Shown piece by piece: positions 7,970-17,081 of a stretch of 61,708 bases of DNA. Both the position numbers and the translations under genes were made by a program. The DNA is from an uncultured Bacteroidales bacterium (GTDB lineage: Bacteria; Bacteroidota; Bacteroidia; Bacteroidales; UBA932). The stretch spans positions 1-61,708 of the forward strand of contig CANRID010000010.1 in the NCBI GenBank assembly GCA_947630665.1, written 5' to 3'. The notes beneath the pieces are model-generated. The model worked only from the letters and a program-made list of their open reading frames with translations. It was not told where the DNA came from and did no database searches. How positions within the stretch are numbered: position 1 is the stretch's first letter; each line of letters starts with the position of its first letter.

Positions 7970-10849
7970 ATGGGAAAATTTTTCAAAGTCATACCATCCA
8001 TACTTTTTTTTGTCAGTATCGCAGCCGGCTTGCCGGCACAGAATGCGGAAGTCCTGCCGGATGATCCCCGGATAAAAACGGGCCGTCTGGCCAATGGCTT
8101 GTCTTATTATATAGTTAAAAACCAGACGAAAAAGGGATATGCCGATTTCGGCCTGATCCAAAAGACGGGAACCGTGCTGGAAGAGGACGGAGGGCGCGGC
8201 ATGTTCGCGATGCTGGAAAGGTTGGCCATGAAGGGGACGCGCAACTTTACCGATTCCACTATTACGGCCTTTTTCAATTCATTGGGAATCGCTCCCCGGG
8301 ATATAGTTTTCGATACCCGGGAAGACGATATTACCTATCTCGTGAAAAACATTCCGGTAAAGAATCCGAATATTATAGATTCCTCGCTTTTGGTATTATA
8401 TAATTGGATGAGTTCCATCAATATCGATGAGGAGGACATAATGGAGGAAATACCTTATTTGAAGAACCGTATGGAATCCGCCCGGAACGCCCGTACCCGG
8501 ATGGATGCCCGGCTGATGAAGCGGCTTTTCCCGCGCAGCCCGTATGCGGCGCTGATGGAAGAGTCTGCCACGGAGGATATAGATGCTCTCTCTTCCAAGG
8601 AATTGCGCAACTTTTACTACAAATGGTTCCGTCCCGACCTTCAGGCCGTGGCCGTAATAGGCGATGTGGATCCGGAGTCTATGGAAACGCGTATCAAATC
8701 GGTCTTTTCCACGATTCCCAAGCCGCTGAAAGGACAAAAAAGGCCTTATTATACGCCGCAGACGTTAAAAGGGGTGCAGGTATGCTTGCTGAAAGACAAA
8801 GAGTACGGGAATACCCGGGTAGAGATAGATTATTTGAAAAAGCCTCTTCCCGACGAGTACCGGAATACCAATATCCCTTTTGTCGGGAGGTATATGAACA
8901 ATACCGTTTGCCGGTTGTTTGCGGACCGTATAAGAGAAGAAGCCTTGGCGCAGGGAATTCCTATATACAATATCGAAGTCCGGACGGGCAAGTTTATGAA
9001 TATGCGGAATCGGGAGACGGTTTCCATTGCCTTCGAGACGTTGCCGGCCACGGTGTATTCCGCTCTTTCTTTTGTGAAAAGCGAGATCGACCGGTTGAAA
9101 GAATACGGATTTACGAACCGGGAATTCTTCATTTCCAAAGATATTTTCTTCCGGGATATAGACCTTATGTATAATCTTCGCGAACAGGCGGATAACCGGA
9201 TATATTTGAACAGAATCCGGGATCATTATTTGGAAGGTTACTCTTTGGCGAGCATCGAGATGGAATACGAACTGGCGAAAGAGATCCTTTCCACCGTAAC
9301 GCGGGACGAACTGGATTCGTATGCCGGTTCCCTTTTCGATCAGACGGACGATATAGTGCTCAGTTGCAGAATGCCGGACGCCCCGGGACCGGAGGACATT
9401 TCTTTGCGCCGGATGTCTGGTGCGTTCAATAACGCCCTTACCTTGGCCCAGACATCCGACATGACGACCGAAGTGTTGCGCTGGCCCGGAGAAAATTATT
9501 CCGGCGGTTCTTCCCGGATCGTTTCGGAGGTTTCCGACCCTGTCTCCGGCTCCCGGATACTGATTCTTTCGAACGGGGCCACCGCCATCCTCAAAAAAAC
9601 CGGAGGTTCATTGGATACGATATCTTTCAGGGCGGTCAGCAAGGGAGGCCTGTCGCTTTTGCCCGAGGTGAATTTTTCTACAGGAGAGTTTATCAACGGG
9701 GTGCTGGAGCTGGGAGGCCTGGGGGACATTTCCCGTCCGGGATGGAACAGACTGTACGCTTATGAAAATATATATTCCTCCGCCCGCATTTTCCCGGAAC
9801 GGGAGAGAGTGGAAGGATGGGCGTTGAAGGGCGATGAAGAAAAATTATTCCAGTTGCTGAATTTGAACTTTACGGCCCGTCGGGAAGATTATAATGCCTA
9901 TGACCTGTATAAAAAAGAGAAAGTTTACCAACGCAACTATATTTCCCTTTCTCCGGAGGACGTGTTCCGGGATTCAACGGTAAATTATAATTTCAATAAC
10001 CGCAGGTACATCCGCCGGCCTTCTGCGGGAGAAATAGAAAGTATGAATTACCAGTCGTTGCTTACGGAGCTTCGGAACAGATTTTCCAATGCGGCCGATT
10101 TTACTTTCATCTTTGCGGGAGATATGGAAGAACACCGGTTCAGGGATCTGGCCGTAAAATATATCGGCAGTCTTCCCGGAGATGTTTCCCGACGGGAAAA
10201 CTGGCTCGTGGTCCCGAATTATTTTACCAAAGGCCGCACCCGGGAGCATTTCCTGTATCAAATGGAGGCTCCCCGCACTTATGCGAGCATCACTTATTCC
10301 AACGGATGTCCCTATCAGTTGGAGAATCTGATTTTGGGAGAAATACTCCAAACCTATTTGCGCCGGAAGCTGGATGCGGGGAAAGTGGGGAATTTTTCCC
10401 CGAAGAATGAGGTGCAGGGGAAAATGTATTATTATCCGGAAGAGATATTTGTGTTGAATCTCCGGACGGATGCCCCGGATATCGTTACTTCGGAAAAAAT
10501 TGCGGATATGGCGGATGCCGTACTGAATGAAATTCCGGATGCCGGGACGGACCGGGTTCTGTTCGACCAGATTCTCTCCGGCATGGAAAAGTCTTTTAAT
10601 CAAAAAAGTTCCGGAAACGGATATTGGCTGGATGTGTTGGAGCAACGCTATATTGTCGGGAAGGATTTTCACAGCAATTATCTTTCGGCGCTCGGGGAAA
10701 TCACTCCGGAAAAGTTCGAGGATTTCGTCCGCTCTCTTTTGGCGGAGGGGAATCGGATAGAGGTAGTAATGGAGGGGACGACGGAAGATGTGAATTCTCC
10801 CGATCTGATGAAGGACAATGCCTTTATCAGAGATTATTTCGGAGAGTGA
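7970..10849 (+). CDS. M16-family zinc-peptidase homologue lacking the HxxEH motif
   Basis: This 959-residue secreted protein (signal peptide ending near GLPAQNAEV) has the two-lobed pitrilysin/PqqL fold seen in many Bacteroidetes. The N-terminal half opens with the usual TGRLANGLSYYIVKN. The region that normally reads HFLEHMAFKGT reads AMLERLAMKGT (residues 80-90), so both zinc histidines are replaced (by Ala and Arg) while the Glu is kept. The second half (LILSNGATAILKKT) is the normally inactive lobe. It is probably a pseudo-protease that binds peptides or partners. It is a single-gene unit; a 22-base gap leads to the DUF3109 gene. Confidence 0.85.
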   Translation: MGKFFKVIPSILFFVSIAAGLPAQNAEVLPDDPRIKTGRLANGLSYYIVKNQTKKGYADFGLIQKTGTVLEEDGGRGMFAMLERLAMKGTRNFTDSTITAFFNSLGIAPRDIVFDTREDDITYLVKNIPVKNPNIIDSSLLVLYNWMSSINIDEEDIMEEIPYLKNRMESARNARTRMDARLMKRLFPRSPYAALMEESATEDIDALSSKELRNFYYKWFRPDLQAVAVIGDVDPESMETRIKSVFSTIPKPLKGQKRPYYTPQTLKGVQVCLLKDKEYGNTRVEIDYLKKPLPDEYRNTNIPFVGRYMNNTVCRLFADRIREEALAQGIPIYNIEVRTGKFMNMRNRETVSIAFETLPATVYSALSFVKSEIDRLKEYGFTNREFFISKDIFFRDIDLMYNLREQADNRIYLNRIRDHYLEGYSLASIEMEYELAKEILSTVTRDELDSYAGSLFDQTDDIVLSCRMPDAPGPEDISLRRMSGAFNNALTLAQTSDMTTEVLRWPGENYSGGSSRIVSEVSDPVSGSRILILSNGATAILKKTGGSLDTISFRAVSKGGLSLLPEVNFSTGEFINGVLELGGLGDISRPGWNRLYAYENIYSSARIFPERERVEGWALKGDEEKLFQLLNLNFTARREDYNAYDLYKKEKVYQRNYISLSPEDVFRDSTVNYNFNNRRYIRRPSAGEIESMNYQSLLTELRNRFSNAADFTFIFAGDMEEHRFRDLAVKYIGSLPGDVSRRENWLVVPNYFTKGRTREHFLYQMEAPRTYASITYSNGCPYQLENLILGEILQTYLRRKLDAGKVGNFSPKNEVQGKMYYYPEEIFVLNLRTDAPDIVTSEKIADMADAVLNEIPDAGTDRVLFDQILSGMEKSFNQKSSGNGYWLDVLEQRYIVGKDFHSNYLSALGEITPEKFEDFVRSLLAEGNRIEVVMEGTTEDVNSPDLMKDNAFIRDYFGE

Positions 10850-10871
10850 ATTAATTGATTGACGGAATCGT

Positions 10872-11483
10872 ATGAACGGAAGAGGGACAAACGGGAGACC
10901 CGTTATTATGCAGATAGACGACTATCTTATTTCATCCGAGATTCTTACGGAATATTTTCATTGCGATTATTCGAGCTGCCGCGGGTGCTGTTGTATTATA
11001 GGGGACAGCGGCGCTCCGTTAGAGGAAAACGAGGAAAACGTTTTGGAACGGGAATATCCGAATTATAGCGGGTTCATGACTCCGGAAGGCCGGGAGGCGG
11101 TCCGGAACCAAGGTTTTGCCGTGACGGATGCGGACGGGGATTTGGTGACGCCCTTAGTGGCGGGCAAGGAATGCGCCTATACGAGTTTCGATAGGGAGGG
11201 GAATTGCCGCTGCGCGGTGGAAATGGCTTGGGAGTGCGGGAAAAGCGGATTTAGAAAACCTTTGTCCTGCGCCCTCTATCCCATCAGGGTTTCGGTATTG
11301 TCCAACGGAATGACCGCTCTGAACCTGCATAGATGGCATATTTGTGCGGATGCCTTTCTGAAAGGGAAAAAAGAAAGGGTTCCCGTATATCGTTTTTTAA
11401 AGGAACCCATTATCCGCGCTTTCGGAGAGGATTTCTATTCCTCTTTGGAAGAGGCCTCCAACAGTCTGCAAGCCTCGGAATAA
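10872..11483 (+). CDS. DUF3109 family cysteine-rich protein
   Basis: This 203-residue cytoplasmic protein has cysteine groups CDYSSCRGCCC (residues 31-41), CAYTSFDREGNCRCAVEMAWEC near residue 100 and a CALYPIR motif. That layout is typical of DUF3109, which resembles YkgJ-type putative metal-binding proteins. No function is established. An in-frame ATG at 10908 (MQIDDYLISS) is closer to the family start, so the first 12 residues may not be translated. The 3' end overlaps the convergent DUF2007 gene by 49 bases. Confidence 0.8.
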   Translation: MNGRGTNGRPVIMQIDDYLISSEILTEYFHCDYSSCRGCCCIIGDSGAPLEENEENVLEREYPNYSGFMTPEGREAVRNQGFAVTDADGDLVTPLVAGKECAYTSFDREGNCRCAVEMAWECGKSGFRKPLSCALYPIRVSVLSNGMTALNLHRWHICADAFLKGKKERVPVYRFLKEPIIRAFGEDFYSSLEEASNSLQASE

Positions 11484-11647
11484 TCTTCATCGTTTACCAC
11501 GAGCTCCATGCTAAGGAGATCCGTATTGGACACGGAAGAAAATGGGATGTTCTCGTTCAATACCCGGGCCTTGATCCCGTAATTTTCCAGCATTCCCTTG
11601 GCCAGATTGGCGCTGAATGCATCGGTGTATTTGCCTACTACTTTCAT
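11435..11647 (-). CDS. DUF2007 small protein
   Basis: This 70-residue protein (MKVVGKYTDAFSANLAKGML) matches DUF2007, a small ferredoxin-like-fold domain thought to bind signals or partners. The pattern of an alternate-strand start, ANLAKGMLENYGI helix and VVNDEDYSEACRLL ending is typical. Its ATG overlaps the stop of the upstream gene by one base (TGATG), so the two are translationally coupled. No catalytic residues are seen. Confidence 0.75.
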   Translation of the reverse strand: MKVVGKYTDAFSANLAKGMLENYGIKARVLNENIPFSSVSNTDLLSMELVVNDEDYSEACRLLEASSKEE

Positions 11648-12114
11648 CAGGATACCTCCTTTTGCATCAGGAATTCGATCATCCGGCCGAAACGATACGT
11701 ATCTTTCCGTAATCCCTCAACGATGACAGGATTGGAGGAATAGTCCACGGTTACGGCATCTTCATTCATGCGCATGAACCGGGTGAATTTGCTTTTCGGA
11801 CGGAAGGTAAGTATGCGGCCCGTCTCATTTTCCAATATGAAATTGGCGTTCTCGAAAATCTTGATGATTTCCTGCTTTTTCTCCTCTGCATTATTGTTGG
11901 TATAGACTTCTTTCTTGGCGAAGCCGAAAAGGGGATAGATGGCTGAAACGGCCACGAAAAAAGCCAGAATCTTGTACCCGGAACCCTCCTTGAACAAATC
12001 GGCGACGGTCAGTCCTTCCGGATGGGAGGAAGCGTAGAAGACTATCAGCACTATAAGGCAGAACATGACGGCGAAATAGAGAAAATATTTGATCGCTCTA
12101 ATTAAATATTTCAT
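11647..12114 (-). CDS. Conserved membrane protein of unknown function
   Basis: I do not recognise this 155-residue protein. It has two predicted transmembrane helices (residues 8-28 and 47-65), then a soluble domain (EIIKIFENANFILENETG) with no recognisable motif. It is translationally coupled to the DUF2007 gene, suggesting a shared role at the membrane. Similar small two-gene units occur in Bacteroidales, without an assigned function. Confidence 0.7.
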   Translation of the reverse strand: MKYLIRAIKYFLYFAVMFCLIVLIVFYASSHPEGLTVADLFKEGSGYKILAFFVAVSAIYPLFGFAKKEVYTNNNAEEKKQEIIKIFENANFILENETGRILTFRPKSKFTRFMRMNEDAVTVDYSSNPVIVEGLRKDTYRFGRMIEFLMQKEVS

Positions 12115-12209
12115 TTGTCGGGATGTTTAAATTATTACTATGGTACGGTTTTTTAATGTTCCCGTTTGAGAGGAACATACAAATTTAATAAAAATAGAAC
12201 GAAAATTAC

Positions 12210-12217
12210 TATTTTTG
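12210..12217 (+). promoter_or_regulatory. -7 promoter element for the coiled-coil gene
   Basis: TATTTTTG fits TAnnTTTG and lies 45 bases upstream of the ATG at 12262. The -33 region reads TTTA at about 22 bases, a weak match. Confidence 0.45.
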
Positions 12218-12261
12218 TGCATCATGCAAGATAAATAAAAATTATTCTAATATAAGAAATC

Positions 12262-13122
12262 ATGGAAAAGAATTTAAAGATTTTGATAGGGGTCTTGTCG
12301 GGAGTCGCCTTGATACTGGCCGGAGTATTGATCTATATCTGGATAGACAGAAACAGCATGATAGACGATCTGACAGTGGAAAAGGAAACCCTTACGACCG
12401 AGATGATACAATTGCAACAGGAGTATTCCAATCTGTCTTCTACCAATGATACGCTCAATGCCGAGCTGCAGGTGGAGAGGGAGAAGGTGGAACAGTTGCT
12501 GGAGAGGGTGAAGAAAACGGAGGCTACCAACCGGGCGAAACTGCGCCAGTATGAGAAGGAACTCGGAACGCTTCGCTCGATCATGCGCGGATATATCAAG
12601 CAGATCGATTCCCTCAATACATTGAATACCAATCTTCGGAAAGAGACGGCACAGGCCCGCAGCGAGGCCCGGGCCAGTCGGGAAAAATACGAGAACCTGA
12701 AATCCACTACGGAAGAATATGCAAAGCAGGTGGAGAAGGGCTCGGTGATCAAAGGCCGGGGACTGACTGTAGTAGGGGTAACGGAAGCCGGCAAGGAAAC
12801 CAACCGGAGCAGCCGGGTGGTCAAGCTCAAAGCCTGTATGAATTTGGTTGAAAACAGTATAGCCAAGAGAGGCCCCAAAACGGTTTATATCCGCGTAAAG
12901 GGTCCCGATGGCATACTGATGACTTCCGACCAGCAGCTGATATTTACGGTGGATGGGGAGCAGATGATTTATTCCGCCTCCCGAGAGGTAGATTATCAGG
13001 GAAACGAAGTGGAAGTATGTATCTATTTTTCAGACGGGGAGAAATTCAGGAAAGGGGTTTATACGGTGGATGCCTATACCTCTGACGGCAAGATCGGCTC
13101 GTCCGACGTTTTGCTGAAGTAA
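12262..13122 (+). CDS. Membrane-anchored coiled-coil protein
   Basis: This 286-residue protein has an N-terminal transmembrane anchor (ILIGVLSGVALILAGVLIYI, residues 7-26). A long heptad-rich coiled coil follows (about residues 30-160, rich in Glu, Lys, Leu and Thr). The C-terminal domain from residue 165 is beta-rich (GLTVVGVTEAG and VYIRVKGPDGILMT). It is probably a periplasmic structural or cell-envelope protein. Its C-terminal domain is found in Bacteroidales proteins of unknown role. It stands alone with its own promoter. Confidence 0.75.
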   Translation: MEKNLKILIGVLSGVALILAGVLIYIWIDRNSMIDDLTVEKETLTTEMIQLQQEYSNLSSTNDTLNAELQVEREKVEQLLERVKKTEATNRAKLRQYEKELGTLRSIMRGYIKQIDSLNTLNTNLRKETAQARSEARASREKYENLKSTTEEYAKQVEKGSVIKGRGLTVVGVTEAGKETNRSSRVVKLKACMNLVENSIAKRGPKTVYIRVKGPDGILMTSDQQLIFTVDGEQMIYSASREVDYQGNEVEVCIYFSDGEKFRKGVYTVDAYTSDGKIGSSDVLLK

Positions 13123-13159
13123 GGTGGTGCCGGAGTTGATTTAAAACCGAAAGGAAAAA

Positions 13160-14407
13160 TTGGCGGGCATATATATTCATATCCCTTTCTGCAAGTCTTT
13201 TTGTACGTATTGCGGATTTTATTCCGTTAAAGACCGGGGACGGGAAGATAAGTTCATTGCGGCCCTTCAGAAGGAGATATTTTATAAAAAGGATTTTTTT
13301 AAACATGCGGGAGTCTCTCCGGAAACCTTGTATATAGGCGGAGGGACTCCTTCCGTTTTGCCGGCCGGTGGATTGGCCCGTGTGGTGGGGGCGGTAAAGG
13401 AGGGATTCGGATTGGTTGACATACCGGAATTTACCGTAGAGGTGAATCCGAACGATATTACTCCGGAGTATGTACGGTCATTGGCGGCTTTAGGCGTGAA
13501 CCGGGTAAGTATGGGCATCCAGTCGTTTATAGACAGACATTTGAAATGGATGAACCGGCGGCATACGGCAGCCCAGGGAGAACAGGCGTACCGGATTTTG
13601 AGGGAAAACGGAATCCGCAACATCAGTATAGACCTGATTTTCGGTTATGAAGGGCTTTCTCCGGAGGATTGGGAGTATAATTTAGACAGGGCGCTTTCGT
13701 TGGCGCCGGAGCATATTTCGGCTTATCAGATGAGCATAGAACCCGGAAGCGTTCTTTTTTCCATGGTCCGCCGGGGAGAGTACCGGCCTCTTGCGGAAGA
13801 GGTTTGCCGGATGCAGTACTGCCGGCTGCAGGACAGGTTGGCGGAGGCGGGTTACGAACAATACGAAATTTCCAATTTCGCTAAAATAATTCCGGGAGAG
13901 GGGACTCCTTCCGGCTGGCGGTCGCGTCATAACAGTTCTTATTGGGATAAATCTCCCTATTTAGGTTTGGGACCGTCCGCCCATTCGTATGACGGACGGA
14001 AAAGGAGCTGGAACGGGAGCAGCTTGAAACGGTATTGCGAATATTATATGAATCGGGATATGAATGCAGATGCGGATGCGGATGAGTCCTCCTATACAGG
14101 TGGCGAGACCCTTTCCCGTGCCGCTTCGTTTAATGAATCCTTGATGCTGGGTTTACGGCGGAAAGAAGGGGTGTTGTTGGAGGAGCTGGATCGCTCGCTG
14201 CTGAATGCGGCTCTGCCGGATATTAAAAGAATGCACGCTGCCGGGAATCTGATCGTGTATCGGGAGGGGGGAACGGAGATAATCGGTGCGGACTGTATGG
14301 AGAGGGCGGTGAAAAGCGGGGAACTGTCGGGATACAAAATGATAATCCCGTCCGCGAAATGGTTCGTATCGGACGGGATCATAAGGGAATTATTTATTCT
14401 TTCTTAA
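13160..14407 (+). CDS. hemW: HemW-type radical SAM heme chaperone
   Basis: HemW binds heme and a 4Fe-4S cluster and is often misnamed coproporphyrinogen III oxidase. The radical SAM motif is CKSFCTYCGF (C-x3-C-x2-C, residues 11-20). The family signature LYIGGGTPSVLP lies near residue 57 and a long HemN-like C-terminal domain follows. Length 415 residues is normal. The most likely start is TTG at 13160, preceded by AAGGAAA. No ATG lies near the conserved IYIHIPFC start. The next gene is convergent. Confidence 0.88.
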   Translation: MAGIYIHIPFCKSFCTYCGFYSVKDRGREDKFIAALQKEIFYKKDFFKHAGVSPETLYIGGGTPSVLPAGGLARVVGAVKEGFGLVDIPEFTVEVNPNDITPEYVRSLAALGVNRVSMGIQSFIDRHLKWMNRRHTAAQGEQAYRILRENGIRNISIDLIFGYEGLSPEDWEYNLDRALSLAPEHISAYQMSIEPGSVLFSMVRRGEYRPLAEEVCRMQYCRLQDRLAEAGYEQYEISNFAKIIPGEGTPSGWRSRHNSSYWDKSPYLGLGPSAHSYDGRKRSWNGSSLKRYCEYYMNRDMNADADADESSYTGGETLSRAASFNESLMLGLRRKEGVLLEELDRSLLNAALPDIKRMHAAGNLIVYREGGTEIIGADCMERAVKSGELSGYKMIIPSAKWFVSDGIIRELFILS

Positions 14408-14436
14408 AAATCGTTGAAAATATAGTCCGGTCAGGC

Positions 14437-15090
14437 TTACTGGATGATGAAGGCGTGTATGGCTACGGCCATGAATCCGAGTACTAACAGGGAGGCCACG
14501 ATGTAGGAAATCACTTTCCAGCGTTTGAGCCAGATATAATTGTTGATTCCCAACGTTTGGAAGGCGCTCCAGAAGCCGTGGGTAAGGTGGAACCACAGGG
14601 CAACGAACCAAAGCAGATAGATTACCAAGTTGACCGGAGAGGAGAATGTCTTGTATAACAACTCGGGACCGCTTTCGTATGTACCGATGTTGGTTACCTC
14701 CGGCAATTGCATGTGCGCCCAGAAATGGGTCAGGTGGAAAACCAGTATGCCTAAGACAATCAGACCCAGCACGAACATGTTTTTGGAGGCCCAGTCGTCT
14801 GCTTTTCCTTTGTTGGGAACGGCATATCTTTGCGGCCCGCGGGCTTTGAGGTTATGGAAATTCAGAATCAGCGCATAGATTATATGGACAATGAACCCAA
14901 GCGCCAGAACGGGTACCATCACAGTTACAACAGGGAGGCTCATAAATTCGCAACCGGCCTCAAATGCCTCGTCGCTGATAAGGGAGAGACAGTTAACACC
15001 AACGTGGATAAATAAAAAAAGAATGAGAAACAAGCCGCTTACACTCATTATAAGCTTTTTCCCGATTGAAGATGTAAAGATATTTGCCAT
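14437..15090 (-). CDS. sdhC: Succinate dehydrogenase/fumarate reductase cytochrome b subunit
   Basis: This 217-residue protein is the heme-b membrane subunit of the b558-type quinol:fumarate reductase/succinate dehydrogenase of Bacteroidetes. It carries transmembrane helices and histidines that can ligate heme (HFWAHMQLP and WFHLTHGFW). I chose the start at 15090 (MANIFTSSIGKK) because a -7 promoter element lies at 15133-15140, inside the longer reading frame that begins at 15135. The usual partner genes for the flavoprotein and iron-sulfur subunits do not follow, because hemW is convergent there. They must lie elsewhere. Confidence 0.9.
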   Translation of the reverse strand: MANIFTSSIGKKLIMSVSGLFLILFLFIHVGVNCLSLISDEAFEAGCEFMSLPVVTVMVPVLALGFIVHIIYALILNFHNLKARGPQRYAVPNKGKADDWASKNMFVLGLIVLGILVFHLTHFWAHMQLPEVTNIGTYESGPELLYKTFSSPVNLVIYLLWFVALWFHLTHGFWSAFQTLGINNYIWLKRWKVISYIVASLLVLGFMAVAIHAFIIQ

Positions 15091-15132
15091 ATCGATAGTT
15101 ATTATTTTTTTAGAAATTCGGAATTTGAGATA

Positions 15133-15140
15133 CAAAGATA
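15133..15140 (-). promoter_or_regulatory. -7 promoter element for sdhC
   Basis: On the minus strand the sequence reads TATCTTTG, an exact TAnnTTTG match, 43 bases upstream of the chosen sdhC start. Confidence 0.5.
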
Positions 15141-15172
15141 TACTCTAAGTTGCAATTATCATAATATTTGGC

Positions 15173-15180
15173 TACTTTTG
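15173..15180 (+). promoter_or_regulatory. -7 promoter element for pyrH
   Basis: TACTTTTG fits TAnnTTTG, 22 bases before the pyrH ATG at 15202. It overlaps an alternative upstream start at 15178 and so argues against that start. Confidence 0.5.
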
Positions 15181-15201
15181 TTTATCTTTATTTTTAATTT
15201 G

Positions 15202-15918
15202 ATGAAATACACGAGAGTTCTATTGAAACTGAGCGGAGAGAGTCTCGGGGGAGCGAAAGGAGCGGGCTTGGACGAGAAAGTAATGGCCCGGTACGCCAAG
15301 GAGATCGCGGAAGCGGCCCGGAGCGGAGTGCAGCTTTCGATTGTGATAGGAGGCGGCAATATCTTTCGCGGAGTGACGGGGACCGGAAAGGGTTTCAGCC
15401 GGGTTAAGGGAGACCAGATGGGAATGCTGGCCACCGTTATCAACAGTATCGGCCTTTCCATGTTCATAAAGTCGGAAGGAGTGCATGCGGAGGTGTTTAC
15501 CTCCACGCCTATGGAGCCGATGGCCCGGTATTATGCACGGGAGAAGGCGATCGGGCTGATGGAAAAGGGGGGAGTGGCGATTATCGCCGGCGGAACGGGA
15601 AATCCGTATTTTACCACTGATTCCGCTTCGGCCCTGCGGGCATGTGAAATAGGGGCGCAGGCCTTGCTGAAGGGAACCCGTGTGGACGGAGTCTATACGG
15701 CCGATCCCGAGAAAGATCCTTCGGCCGTCAAATTCGATACCATCACTTTCGATGAGGTGTATCGCCGCGGATTGAAAATCATGGACCTGACGGCCTTTAC
15801 CCTGTGCCGGGAAAACGATTGCCCTATCGTGGTGTTCGATATGGACACTCCGGGAAATCTTATCAAAGTCTTGTCGGGAGAAAAGATAGGGACTTTGGTA
15901 ATGAATCGGGAAATTTGA
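15202..15918 (+). CDS. pyrH: UMP kinase
   Basis: PyrH phosphorylates UMP to UDP with ATP in pyrimidine nucleotide synthesis. The 238-residue protein begins MKYTRVLLKLSGESLGG, the standard family start. It carries IVIGGGNIFRG (near residue 42), AIIAGGTGNPYFTTDSA and VDGVYTADPE. The start at 15202 is preferred over 15178 for the promoter reason given at 15173. The gene is followed by frr after 50 bases, a common bacterial pair. Confidence 0.96.
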   Translation: MKYTRVLLKLSGESLGGAKGAGLDEKVMARYAKEIAEAARSGVQLSIVIGGGNIFRGVTGTGKGFSRVKGDQMGMLATVINSIGLSMFIKSEGVHAEVFTSTPMEPMARYYAREKAIGLMEKGGVAIIAGGTGNPYFTTDSASALRACEIGAQALLKGTRVDGVYTADPEKDPSAVKFDTITFDEVYRRGLKIMDLTAFTLCRENDCPIVVFDMDTPGNLIKVLSGEKIGTLVMNREI

Positions 15919-15968
15919 TTGTAACCGGCAGGAATTGAAAAAGTTTTGAAAATCAAAAACAAGTGTTT

Positions 15969-16535
15969 ATGGATATAAGTGTTTCGAAAGATTCGATTGC
16001 GCAGGCAAAGGAAAAAATGTCCAAAGCCATAACGCATCTGGAAGAAGAATTAAAAACCTTTAGAGCCGGGAAAGCCAATATTTCCGTTTTCAACGGCGTG
16101 ATGGTGAATTATTACGGTTCTCCTACTCCTGTTCCGCAGGTATCCAGCATCACTACTCCCGATGCGAAAACCATTATCATCCAGCCGTGGGAGAAAAAGC
16201 TGATTGCAGGGATCGAAAAAGCGATTATGGATGCGAATCTGGGCTTTACTCCGCAAAATAACGGCGAAACTATCCGTATCAGCATACCTCCGCTGACCGA
16301 GGAGCGCCGCAAGGAGTTGGTTAAAAAGACGAAGACGGAGGGGGAAAATGCTAAGGTAAGTATCCGGAGCGCACGCCGCGAAGCCGTAGAGCAACATAAG
16401 AAATTCCAGAAAGAGGGTCTTCCGGAAGATGTCTGCAAAGATGCCGAGACTCTCATTCAAAAAGAAACGGACGCTTTCAGCAAGAAGGTGGATGAAATTA
16501 TCGCCGCCAAAGAGAAGGAGATCATGACCGTCTGA
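15969..16535 (+). CDS. frr: Ribosome recycling factor
   Basis: RRF splits post-termination ribosomes together with EF-G. The 188-residue protein has the expected long helical domain (EELKTFRAGKANISVFNGVM near residue 24) and the C-terminal helix (ERRKELVKKTKTEGENAK). I prefer the ATG at 15969 (MDISVSKDSI) over 15963. Downstream, the thioredoxin gene is convergent with a gap of only 9 bases. Confidence 0.96.
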   Translation: MDISVSKDSIAQAKEKMSKAITHLEEELKTFRAGKANISVFNGVMVNYYGSPTPVPQVSSITTPDAKTIIIQPWEKKLIAGIEKAIMDANLGFTPQNNGETIRISIPPLTEERRKELVKKTKTEGENAKVSIRSARREAVEQHKKFQKEGLPEDVCKDAETLIQKETDAFSKKVDEIIAAKEKEIMTV

Positions 16536-16544
16536 TCTTAAGGA

Positions 16545-17030
16545 CTATTTTACCGAAAGTATTTTTTCGATTGCCTCTTTAAGGGAAGATTCGGGCAGGG
16601 CCCCCTGCAACATCTGCGGTAGTTCCTCCATTGGGATAAATAAGATACTCGGAATGCTTTGGATGCCGAAGACGGCAGCCAGCTCTTGTTCCGTATCCGT
16701 ATTGACTTTATAAAAATCTATTTTTCCTGCGTATTCTTCGGCCAGTTTTTCCAGAATGGGGGCGACGATTCTGCACGGGCCGCACCAGTCGGCATAGAAA
16801 TCTATAATGGCCGGTCTGTTCCCCAGATATTTCCATGTAACGGGATCGGTCTTGTAATCATCGATTTTCTTTAAAAATTCCGTTTGGGTCAGTGGGGTGA
16901 CTTTTGCTGTTTTATTCTGGGAGGTCGTGGTATTGTCGGGAGCGGCATTTGCGTTGCCGGTGTTTTGCCCGCAGGCCTCGATTGTTATCAGTATCAGGGC
17001 GATAATAAGAAAATATGTCGCTTTCATCAT
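16545..17030 (-). CDS. Thioredoxin-fold lipoprotein
   Basis: This 161-residue protein has a lipoprotein signal (Cys20 in ITIEACGQN) and a Asn/Thr/Ala-rich linker. A thioredoxin domain follows with the active site WCGPC (FYADWCGPCRIV, near residue 90) and the cis-Pro motif IQSIPSILF. It is expected in the periplasm or outer membrane facing the periplasm, with thiol-disulfide exchange activity. It is a single-gene unit with a -7 element at 17065-17072. The start may be either of two adjacent ATGs. Confidence 0.88.
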   Translation of the reverse strand: MMKATYFLIIALILITIEACGQNTGNANAAPDNTTTSQNKTAKVTPLTQTEFLKKIDDYKTDPVTWKYLGNRPAIIDFYADWCGPCRIVAPILEKLAEEYAGKIDFYKVNTDTEQELAAVFGIQSIPSILFIPMEELPQMLQGALPESSLKEAIEKILSVK

Positions 17031-17064
17031 GTCTGTATATTGGTTCGTGTATAATTCTGTCGGT

Positions 17065-17072
17065 CAAATATA
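17065..17072 (-). promoter_or_regulatory. -7 promoter element for the thioredoxin gene
   Basis: On the minus strand the sequence reads TATATTTG, an exact TAnnTTTG match, 34 bases upstream of the ATG. Confidence 0.45.
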
Positions 17073-17081
17073 GTTAATAAA

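Noticed and set aside
7970-10849. Idea that the M16 homologue is a broken pseudogene
   Set aside because: The frame is intact over 959 residues, with signal peptide and second lobe normal, so loss of the zinc motif looks like a kept change and not decay.
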